Source: an uncultured Burkholderiaceae bacterium (GTDB taxonomy: Bacteria > Pseudomonadota > Gammaproteobacteria > Burkholderiales > Burkholderiaceae). From it: a DNA stretch of 20,339 nt. The position numbers and the translations under genes were made by a program. A model generated the notes under the pieces. That model made no database searches, had not been told where the DNA came from, and worked only from the letters and a program-made list of their open reading frames with translations. Positions within the stretch are counted from its first letter, which is position 1, and the number at the start of each line of letters is the position of its first letter. This document shows, in pieces, positions 14,465-20,339 of the stretch. The DNA lies in assembly GCA_937871985.1 (NCBI GenBank), contig CALMPB010000388.1:1-20339 (forward strand). The letters are read 5' to 3'.

Positions 14465-14583
14465 GGTAATTTTACGAAAAATCAACCAGCAAAGCATGAG
14501 CGAGATCGCATGCGGGCCGAATCCGGGTGGAGCTGGCGCCGGAGGCCGCAGGCGCAGACATTTGTTCGATCAAGGAGACGACA

Positions 14584-15693
14584 ATGGCATTTATCAAGAA
14601 CGCCTGGTATGTGGCGTGCTGGAGCGACGACGTAAAGGAAGGCGAGCTGTTCCATCGCAAGCTGCTCGACGAGCCGGTGGTGTTCTACCGCAAGCAAAAC
14701 GGCGAAGTCGCGGCGTTGCAGGATCGATGTCCGCACCGTTTCGTGCCGCTGCACCTTGGCAAGATCGTGAACGATGGCGTGCAATGCGCTTACCATGGCC
14801 TGGAGTTCGACTGTACGGGGCAGTGCGTCAAGAACCCTCATGGCGAGGGGAAGATCCCGGCGGCGGCCAAGGTGAAAAGCTATCCGGTGGCCGACCGGCA
14901 CCGCATGATCTGGATCTGGATGGGCGACGAGGCCGCCGACCCGGCGAAAATCCCCGATTACAGCGTGCTGGACGAAGGTTCGGGCTACGGCACGAGTTTC
15001 GGCCATTTGAACATTCCGGCGCATTACGAGCTCATGGGCGAGAACCTGCTGGATCTCAGCCATATCACCTACGTGCACGACGGCTACCTGGGCAGTCCGG
15101 AACAGGTGGGCGCCGACCAGGAGCTGGTCGAGGATGGCGAGAATCTCCAGTGCAATCGCTGGATGCCCAATATTTCGGTGCCGGGCATCTTCGACATGCT
15201 GTACCGCCGCGACGGCAAGCCGGTGGACATGTGGACCAATATGCGCTGGATTCCGCCCAGCTGTTTCCTGCTGGATACCGGCGTGCACGAGGTCGGCGGC
15301 AAGCGTGAAGACCATGGCTGGTATTACGGGGTGCATATCCTGACTCCCGAAACTGAAAAGACCACTCATTACCACTTTGCCGCCGCCATGCCGGCCGGCA
15401 CCAACCTTCCTCCCGAAGCCGACAAGACGTTCCGGGAAATGCGGCGCTTCGCCTTCGAGATGCAGGATCTGCCCATGATCGACGCGCAGCAGGCGGCGAT
15501 CGGCGATTCGGATTTCTGGGCGATGAAGCCTGTATTGCTGAGCATCGACGCGGGGCCGGTACGCATGCGCCGCAGCATCGAGCGCATGCTCAAGGAAGAG
15601 GCGCAACGCAGCGCGGGGAAAGCCGCCGAGCCCGGCGTTCGCGCGGCGGACGCCGTGGCAGCGCCCGACCCGGTTGCCGCCGAGGCGCACTGA
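14584..15693 (+). CDS. Rieske non-heme iron oxygenase, VanA / dicamba O-demethylase type
   Basis: 369 residues from ATG 14584 (AAGGAG upstream at 14573-14578). The Rieske centre has C49, H51, C68 and H71. The catalytic iron site has N154, D157, H160 and H165 in NLLDLSHITYVH, with D295 as the likely third ligand. Ligand spacing and stretches such as HGLEFD-x2-GQCV-x-NPHG and HILTPETE match dicamba monooxygenase DdmC and VanA, which remove methyl groups from methoxybenzoates. H251, reported to bind the substrate carboxylate in DdmC, is kept. A tail of about 30 Ala/Pro residues follows the core. No reductase or ferredoxin gene is adjacent. Substrate not determined; 2-methoxybenzoate is my guess from context. 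Confidence 0.92.
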   Translation: MAFIKNAWYVACWSDDVKEGELFHRKLLDEPVVFYRKQNGEVAALQDRCPHRFVPLHLGKIVNDGVQCAYHGLEFDCTGQCVKNPHGEGKIPAAAKVKSYPVADRHRMIWIWMGDEAADPAKIPDYSVLDEGSGYGTSFGHLNIPAHYELMGENLLDLSHITYVHDGYLGSPEQVGADQELVEDGENLQCNRWMPNISVPGIFDMLYRRDGKPVDMWTNMRWIPPSCFLLDTGVHEVGGKREDHGWYYGVHILTPETEKTTHYHFAAAMPAGTNLPPEADKTFREMRRFAFEMQDLPMIDAQQAAIGDSDFWAMKPVLLSIDAGPVRMRRSIERMLKEEAQRSAGKAAEPGVRAADAVAAPDPVAAEAH

Positions 15694-15703
15694 ACCCGCG
15701 CCA

Positions 15704-15822
15704 AAGCGCAAGCCGCGTGCGCAGGCCGAGGTTTGCGCTTCAGGGCGCGGCTGGAAATCATTGCCGGAGCCGAAGGCTCCAACGGTTGTTGCGAGGAAGC
15801 TCCGGGTCTTGGATCGGGAGCT
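15704..15822 (+). repeat. Cluster of three dyads between the oxygenase and binding-protein genes
   Basis: AAGCGCAA (15704-15711) with TTGCGCTT (15733-15740); GGAGCC (15766-15771) with GGCTCC (15775-15780) around GAA; and AGCTCC (15798-15803) with GGAGCT (15817-15822). None has a following T run. They fill most of the 186-bp gap and probably act as RNA stability or weak termination elements. Confidence 0.5.
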
Positions 15823-15879
15823 CTTCGTGAGCAGTGCCGCAGTTCATTATTAGAAACTTGAAAACCCAGGAGACAAACC

Positions 15880-17052
15880 TTGAAGAACATGATTCATGCC
15901 GCGTTGGCGGCTTCGGCATTATCGTTGTCGCTTGCGGCGGCGGCCCATGCGGATCCGATAAAAATCGGCTTTGTCGGCGAGCTGTCCGGCCCGGCCGCGG
16001 CGGTGGGGCAGGACATGCTGGATGGCTTCAATCTGTTGCTGGAGGAGCAGGGCGGCAAGCTTGGCGGCCATTCCATCGATCTTATCCGCGAGGACAGCCA
16101 GTTGAAGCCCGAGGTGGCCAGGCAGGCTGCGCTGCGCCTGGTCGAGAAAGAAAAAGTGCCCATCATTACGGGGGTGTCGTTCTCGAACGTCATGATGGCC
16201 ATTCACAAGTACGTGACCGACCACAAAGTGTTTCTTGTGGGGTCGAACGCCGGGCCGTCGCAAATTGCGGGCGAGCAGTGTTCACCGTATCAGTTCATTA
16301 CTTCGTGGCAGGGCGATCAGGCCGCCGAGGCGGTCGGCAAGTACGCCCAGGAAAAAGGCTACAAGAAGGTGGTGGTGCTGGCGCCTAACTATCAGGCCGG
16401 CAAGGATATTGTCAACGGCTTCAAGCGCTATTACAAAGAGCCGCTGGCCGATGAGCTGTACACGTCGCTGCAGCAGATGGATTTTTCCTCGGAATTGTCG
16501 AAGGTCACGGCCACCAAGCCCGATGCGGTGTTCGCCTTTTTCCCGGGCGGGATGGGGGTTGCGTTCGCCAAGCAATACGCCCAGGCTGGATTGAGCGGGA
16601 AGCAACCTTTGTTGACGACGTTCGTGGTGGATGCCTTGTCGCTGCCGGCCATCGGCGATTCGGCCGTGGGAATCATAAGCGGCGGCTTCTGGGCGCCCGA
16701 TTTCGACAACGCCCAAAGCCGCAAGTTCGTCAAGGATTTCGAAGCCAAGTACAAGCGCGTTCCGTCCAACTATGCGGCGCAAAGCTATGACGCGGCGCTG
16801 TTGCTGGATTCGGCCATTGCCAAGGTCGATGGCAAGGTCGACGACAAGCCGGCCTTCATGGCGGCGCTGAAGGCGGCGGACTTCAAGTCGGTGCGCGGCG
16901 ACTTCAAGTTCGGCAACAATCATTTCCCCATCCAGGGCATGCACATCATGGAAGTGGTCAAGGATGCGCAGGGGCGGTTGAACCTGAAGACCATTGCCAC
17001 GCCGTTCAAGAGCTACCAGGATGCGTATCACGGGCAATGCCCGTTGCCATAG
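15880..17052 (+). CDS. Orphan periplasmic substrate-binding protein, LivK-like
   Basis: 390 residues from TTG 15880, supported by AGGAG (15868-15872) 7 bases upstream; the in-frame ATG at 15889 has no such site. A Sec signal peptide (MKNMIHAALAASALSLSLAA, likely cut after AHA at about residue 24) precedes a type I periplasmic-binding fold beginning DPIKIGFVGELSGPAAAVG. It resembles but is distinct from the binding protein at 8728. No permease or ATPase genes adjoin it, so it may dock on the LivHMGF complex upstream or on one elsewhere. It lies between the oxygenase and the NahR-like regulator, implying an aromatic acid ligand (inference). It converges on the LysR gene with only 5 bp between the stops. 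Confidence 0.92.
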   Translation: MKNMIHAALAASALSLSLAAAAHADPIKIGFVGELSGPAAAVGQDMLDGFNLLLEEQGGKLGGHSIDLIREDSQLKPEVARQAALRLVEKEKVPIITGVSFSNVMMAIHKYVTDHKVFLVGSNAGPSQIAGEQCSPYQFITSWQGDQAAEAVGKYAQEKGYKKVVVLAPNYQAGKDIVNGFKRYYKEPLADELYTSLQQMDFSSELSKVTATKPDAVFAFFPGGMGVAFAKQYAQAGLSGKQPLLTTFVVDALSLPAIGDSAVGIISGGFWAPDFDNAQSRKFVKDFEAKYKRVPSNYAAQSYDAALLLDSAIAKVDGKVDDKPAFMAALKAADFKSVRGDFKFGNNHFPIQGMHIMEVVKDAQGRLNLKTIATPFKSYQDAYHGQCPLP

Positions 17053-17057
17053 ACAGG

Positions 17058-17975
17058 CTAATTCAACGAGGTCGAAAACAGGTTGAAGATGACGTTGCGC
17101 AGCCACTGATTGCCCGGCTCTTTATGGTATTTGGCGTGCCAGAACAGATTGATGCCGATCTTGGGCAGGGCGATGGGGTGGCTGACGTAGCTCAGGTTGA
17201 AGGGCTCGGCGTAGCGCCGGGCATAGCGCTCGGGCACGGTGGCGATCATGTCCGAGGTGGCCAGGATATGTCCCACGGCCACGAAATGCGGAACCAGCAG
17301 GCGCACCCGCCTTTTCGACCCTTTGCTTTCGATGATTTCGTCCACGTGCGCATGGCCGGTCCCGGTGGAAACCACGACAACGTGGTCCGCGTCGAAGAAC
17401 TGGCGCTGGGTGATTTTTCCTTTGTGCCTGCTTAACGGGTGTTCCTTGCGGAACAGGCATACATAGCTTTGCATGAACAATCTTTGCTGGAAAAAGCCCG
17501 TTTTAAGCTGAGGCAGCAGGCCGATGGCCAGGTCCACGCGGCCTGTTTCCATTTCGTCGCGCAGGTTGTCGGAACTGTTGCGCACCGTGCTCAGCGTGAC
17601 GCCTGGCGCGATTTCCTCCAGCAGGTTCATCAACTTGGGAAGCAGCTCGATCTCGCCCAGGTCGGTCATGCCCAGGATGAATTTGCGATTGCTGGTGGCG
17701 GGGTCGAACACCGTTTGCTGGTTGAGCGTGTTGTGCAGGGTGCTGAGCGCATAGGCGATGGGTTCGGCAAGCTGGGTGGCGTACGGGGTCGGCTCCATAC
17801 CCCGCGAGGTGCGCAGGAACAGCTCGTCGCCCAGCAGGATGCGCAGGCGCTTGAGCGCATTGCTGACCGTGGGCTGGGTGAGCCCCAGCTTTTCGGCGGC
17901 GCCCGAGACGCTGCGCTCGGTCAGCAAATGATGGTAGATGACCATGAGGTTCAGGTCGATGTCTTTGAGATCCAT
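17058..17975 (-). CDS. LysR family regulator, NahR/NagR type
   Basis: A 305-residue protein close to NahR, the salicylate-responsive activator of naphthalene and salicylate genes: the start MDLKDIDLNLMVIYHHLL, the helix-turn-helix LGLTQPTVSNALKRLR, RGMEPTPYATQLAEP, GRVDLAIGLLPQLKTGFFQ, VPHFVAVGHIL and FWHAKYHKEP all follow the NahR pattern. It is divergent from the NagAa-like reductase gene, so it most likely activates that operon when salicylate or a related inducer binds (established for NahR, inferred here). Start ATG 17975; no strong ribosome site. Confidence 0.94.
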   Translation of the reverse strand: MDLKDIDLNLMVIYHHLLTERSVSGAAEKLGLTQPTVSNALKRLRILLGDELFLRTSRGMEPTPYATQLAEPIAYALSTLHNTLNQQTVFDPATSNRKFILGMTDLGEIELLPKLMNLLEEIAPGVTLSTVRNSSDNLRDEMETGRVDLAIGLLPQLKTGFFQQRLFMQSYVCLFRKEHPLSRHKGKITQRQFFDADHVVVVSTGTGHAHVDEIIESKGSKRRVRLLVPHFVAVGHILATSDMIATVPERYARRYAEPFNLSYVSHPIALPKIGINLFWHAKYHKEPGNQWLRNVIFNLFSTSLN

Positions 17976-17987
17976 GATGGCCGCCCG

Positions 17988-18012
17988 GAATAGTGATATT
18001 CAGGAAATCTAT
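17988..18012. promoter_or_regulatory. LysR-type box upstream of the nag-like operon
   Basis: GAATA (17988-17992) with TATTC (17997-18001), and an overlapping ATA-N11-TAT dyad (17996-18012). The site lies about 60-80 bp before the predicted transcript start of the reductase operon, the distance at which NahR binds its targets. A similar ATTCA-like stretch follows at 18019-18034. Confidence 0.45.
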
Positions 18013-18034
18013 ACATTTAATTCATCATATTCTA

Positions 18035-18063
18035 TTTATCTATTTTAATCCCGTGCCTATACT
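18035..18063 (+). promoter_or_regulatory. Activator-dependent promoter candidate of the nag-like operon
   Basis: TATACT (18058-18063) is a good -10, while the -35 position 17 bp upstream reads TTTATC, a poor match. A weak -35 with a good -10 fits a LysR-activated promoter. Confidence 0.45.
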
Positions 18064-18092
18064 GAAGGCGATTCACATTTTCATGGATCGCT

Positions 18093-18117
18093 GCCGCGCC
18101 GGCGAACGATGCGCGGC
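18093..18117 (+). repeat. Stem-loop in the reductase gene leader
   Basis: GCCGCGC (18093-18099) pairs perfectly with GCGCGGC (18111-18117) around an 11-base loop, 23 bases before the start codon. It may stabilise the message or affect translation. Confidence 0.45.
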
Positions 18118-18140
18118 TGCATAAAATCACGAGACGAATC

Positions 18141-19127
18141 ATGGAATTACTAGTACAGCCTCTGGATCAGAAATTGATGGTCGAGGCCGGGGCCAATCTG
18201 CTGGAAGTCCTGCGCTCCAACGATGTTCCCATTTCGTATAGCTGCATGGCGGGCCGTTGCGGCACCTGCCGCTGCAAGGTCGTCGATGGCGAGGTGCTCG
18301 AGTCGGGCCGCGAAATCAAGCGCACCGGCCTGAACGACGGCGGCTACGTGCTGGCGTGCATGAGCGTGCTTACCGGGGCCTGTACGGTGGAAATCCCCGA
18401 GCCCGACGAGGTGGTCACGCACCCGGCGCGCATCATCAAGGCGAAGGTAGTGTCCGTGCAGGACATGACCCACGACATCAAGTGCGTGCGCCTCAAGCCC
18501 GCCAAGCCGCTCGAATATTCCCCCGGCCAATACGCCACGCTGCAATTCAGCCCCGAGCACATTCGCCCCTATTCCATGGCCGGGCTGGCCGAAGACGGCG
18601 AGCTGGAATTCCATGTGCGCGTGGTGCCCAACGGGCGCGTCAGCGGCTATGTGAACAGCGAACTGAAGGAAGGCGATGCGGTGCGCGTCAGCGGCCCGCT
18701 GGGCACGGCGTACTTGCGCCGCAAGCACGAAGGGCCCATTTTATGCATCGCAGGCGGCACGGGCCTTGCGCCGGTGCTGTCGATCGTGCGCGGCGCGCTT
18801 GCCGAAGGCATGGAAAACCCTATCCATGTTTATTTCGGCGTGCGTTCAGAGGATGATATTTACAAAGCCGATGTGCTTGAACAAATCGCCGGGGCGCATC
18901 GCAATGTCCATGTCCATACCGTGGTGGCGTCCGGCCCGGCCGGCGCCGGCTTGCGCACCGGGCTGGTCACCGATGCCGTGGCGCAGGACTGGCAAAGCCT
19001 GGAAGGGTTTCGCGCCTACGTCTGCGGCGCGCCTCCCATGGTGGAGGCGGCCACTCTGTTGCTGACGGGCAAAGGCTTGCCGGCGGAGCATATCTACGCC
19101 GATGCGTTCTACGCCAGCGGCACGTAG
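18141..19127 (+). CDS. nagAa: Ferredoxin--NAD(P)+ reductase of a ring-hydroxylating oxygenase (NagAa/NahAa type)
   Basis: 328 residues, the same length as naphthalene dioxygenase reductase NahAa. An N-terminal plant-type 2Fe-2S domain has C35, C40, C43 and C73. The FAD domain shows RPYS (142-145) after [11 protein letters not shown], and the NAD domain shows GGTGLAP (205-211). Stretches such as [17 protein letters not shown] and [23 protein letters not shown] segments follow NahAa closely. It takes electrons from NAD(P)H and hands them to a separate ferredoxin. In Ralstonia U2 the nag order is nagAa-nagG-nagH-nagAb, so the ferredoxin gene probably lies beyond the window. It is first in the operon divergent from the NahR-like gene. 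Confidence 0.94.
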   Translation: MELLVQPLDQKLMVEAGANLLEVLRSNDVPISYSCMAGRCGTCRCKVVDGEVLESGREIKRTGLNDGGYVLACMSVLTGACTVEIPEPDEVVTHPARIIKAKVVSVQDMTHDIKCVRLKPAKPLEYSPGQYATLQFSPEHIRPYSMAGLAEDGELEFHVRVVPNGRVSGYVNSELKEGDAVRVSGPLGTAYLRRKHEGPILCIAGGTGLAPVLSIVRGALAEGMENPIHVYFGVRSEDDIYKADVLEQIAGAHRNVHVHTVVASGPAGAGLRTGLVTDAVAQDWQSLEGFRAYVCGAPPMVEAATLLLTGKGLPAEHIYADAFYASGT

Positions 19128-19142
19128 CAAGGAAAGCCGGAT

Positions 19143-19190
19143 AGCGCCGCGCGGCGCTGCCCGATGCATGGAAATTGCGCCCCGCGGGGC
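19143..19190 (+). repeat. Two perfect GC palindromes between nagAa- and nagG-like genes
   Basis: AGCGCCGCGCGGCGCT (19143-19158) and GCCCCGCGGGGC (19179-19190) are perfect palindromes with no spacer, within the 92-bp gap. No T run follows. They may act as RNA processing or stability sites that set subunit ratios. Confidence 0.5.
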
Positions 19191-19219
19191 CATCAATAGT
19201 TTGAACAAGGAGACGAGTC

Positions 19220-20339
19220 ATGGGTGACATTCCTGTTGTTTTTCCCACGAACCCCCAGTGGCAGGCCGAAGGCACAAGCCGGATCCCGTTCTGGGCCTAT
19301 ACCGACCACGATGTCTACAAGAAGGAACTGGAGCGGCTGTTCTACCATGGGCACTGGTGCTACGTGGGCCTTGAAGCCGAAATTCCGAATCCGGGCGATT
19401 TCAAGCGCACCGTCATCGGCGAGCGTTCGGTCATCCTGACGCGCGACATGGACGGCGGCATCAATGTCGTCGAGAACGTCTGCGCGCATCGGGGCATGCA
19501 GTTCTGTCGCGCGCGCACCGGCAACAAGAAAGAACTGGTCTGTCCGTACCATCAGTGGAACTACAGCCTGAAGGGCGATCTGCAGGGCGTGCCCTTTTTG
19601 CGTGGCGTCAAGCAGAACGGCAAGGTCAACGGCGGCATGCCCAAAGAGTTCAAGACCAGCGAGAACGGCCTGAACAAGCTCAAGGTGGCCACGCGGGGCG
19701 GTGTGGTGTTCGCCTCGTTCGATCACGACGTGGAAAGCTTCGAGGACTATCTCGGCCCCGAAATCCTGGGCTATTTCGATCGCCTTTTCAATGGGCGCAA
19801 GCTGACCATACTGGGCTACAACCGCCAGCGCATTCCGGGCAACTGGAAGCTCATGCAGGAAAACATCAAGGATCCCTACCATCCGGGACTGCTGCATACC
19901 TGGTTCATTACCTACGGCTTGTGGCGCGCCGATAACAAGTCGGCCCTGCGCATGGACGAGCGGTTCCGCCATGCGGCCATGATCTCCACGCGCGGCAACA
20001 GCGGCCAGAAGAACGAAGTGACCAGCGGCGTCACCAGTTTCAAGGAAAGCATGGATATCCAGGACAAACGGCTGCTCGACATCGTGCACGAAGACTGGTG
20101 GGGCGAACCCACGGCCGTCATGCTCACTGTGTTCCCCAGCGTCATTTTCCAGCAGCAGGTCAACAGCGTTTCGACCCGCCACATCCAGCCCAATGGCAAC
20201 GGCACGTTCGATTTCGTCTGGACGCATTTCGGCTTCGAAGACGATACGCCGGAAATGACGCAGCGCCGCCTGGTGCAGGCCAATCTGTTCGGCCCGGCCG
20301 GCTTCGTGTCGGCCGACGACGGCGAGGTCATCGAGTTCT
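19220..20339 (+). CDS. nagG: Salicylate 5-hydroxylase large oxygenase subunit (NagG-like), partial
   Basis: ATG 19220 follows AAGGAG (19207-19212) with 7-base spacing; 373 codons are present and the frame is open at the window end (NagG has about 423). The Rieske centre has C88, H90 (CAHRG) and C108, H111 (CPYHQW). The catalytic iron site shows D218, H221 and H226 in IKDPYHPGLLHTWF. Long stretches (FWAYT, CYVGLEAEIPNPGDFKRTVIG, GVVFASFDHDVES, LFGPAGFVSADDGEVIEF) match NagG of Ralstonia U2 as I recall it. With NagH, the reductase and a ferredoxin it converts salicylate to gentisate. Related anthranilate or substituted-salicylate hydroxylases cannot be excluded. Confidence 0.93.
   Translation, partial: MGDIPVVFPTNPQWQAEGTSRIPFWAYTDHDVYKKELERLFYHGHWCYVGLEAEIPNPGDFKRTVIGERSVILTRDMDGGINVVENVCAHRGMQFCRARTGNKKELVCPYHQWNYSLKGDLQGVPFLRGVKQNGKVNGGMPKEFKTSENGLNKLKVATRGGVVFASFDHDVESFEDYLGPEILGYFDRLFNGRKLTILGYNRQRIPGNWKLMQENIKDPYHPGLLHTWFITYGLWRADNKSALRMDERFRHAAMISTRGNSGQKNEVTSGVTSFKESMDIQDKRLLDIVHEDWWGEPTAVMLTVFPSVIFQQQVNSVSTRHIQPNGNGTFDFVWTHFGFEDDTPEMTQRRLVQANLFGPAGFVSADDGEVIEF

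Noticed and set aside
14482..15711. 409-codon minus-strand frame opposite the Rieske oxygenase gene
   Set aside because: The sense strand has all metal ligands and a ribosome site; the antisense product shows no family features.
15828..15841. TGAGCAGTGCCGCA as a third TetR operator, before the orphan binding-protein gene
   Set aside because: Only 10 of 14 bases match the importer operator core, the second half is not a dyad, and no promoter is placed with it.
19193..20227. 344-codon minus-strand frame opposite the nagG-like gene
   Set aside because: Shadow of a clearly recognised Rieske oxygenase gene.
1..20339. CRISPR arrays, tRNA or rRNA genes, insertion sequences and toxin-antitoxin pairs
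   Set aside because: No regularly spaced repeats, cloverleaf-like stretches, transposase motifs or paired small toxin genes were seen on either strand.

Overview
The window looks like a stretch of chromosome from a betaproteobacterium of the order Burkholderiales, most likely Alcaligenaceae (the Bordetella, Achromobacter and Pusillimonas group). This rests on GC-rich codon use, the family mix (GlcDEF, a LivHMGF-type transporter, Rieske oxygenases, many regulators) and NagAa/NagG-like proteins. The genus is inference. I see no rRNA, tRNA, CRISPR array, insertion sequence or phage gene. It reads as an accessory catabolic region of small modules, each next to its own regulator: two TetR, one GntR and two LysR genes in 20 kb.

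Layout. 1-54: the tail of a plus-strand gene. 194-1811: a TetR gene and a GntR gene, both minus. 2024-5826: glcD-glcE-glcF (membrane glycolate or 2-hydroxyacid dehydrogenase), divergent from the GntR gene; two near-identical TGGT-N3-ACCA-type operators lie between them, and an intrinsic terminator follows glcF. 5881-6861: a LysR gene (minus), divergent from a two-gene unit of a cupin (7078-7641) and a maspardin-like alpha/beta hydrolase (7649-8455). A complete intrinsic terminator sits inside the cupin leader. 8492-13457: a near-consensus promoter overlapped by a TetR-type operator, then a 33-codon Cys-containing ORF and a five-gene LivKHMGF-type ABC importer. 13493-14230: a convergent TetR gene whose own promoter carries a related operator in the same position, suggesting it represses both itself and the importer.

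14584-20339: an aromatic-acid module. It holds a VanA/dicamba-demethylase-type Rieske oxygenase, an orphan LivK-type binding protein, a NahR/NagR-type LysR regulator, and, divergent from it, a NahAa/NagAa-type ferredoxin reductase followed by a salicylate 5-hydroxylase large subunit (nagG-like) that is cut by the window end.

Working model (inference): the importer and the orphan binding protein take up an aromatic or other organic acid. The VanA-like oxygenase demethylates a methoxybenzoate, possibly 2-methoxybenzoate, to salicylate, and the nag-type hydroxylase converts salicylate to gentisate. The VanA-like enzyme has no reductase of its own here, so it may share the NagAa-type electron chain. 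The cupin/hydrolase pair could act on a ring or side-chain product, but its substrate is unknown.
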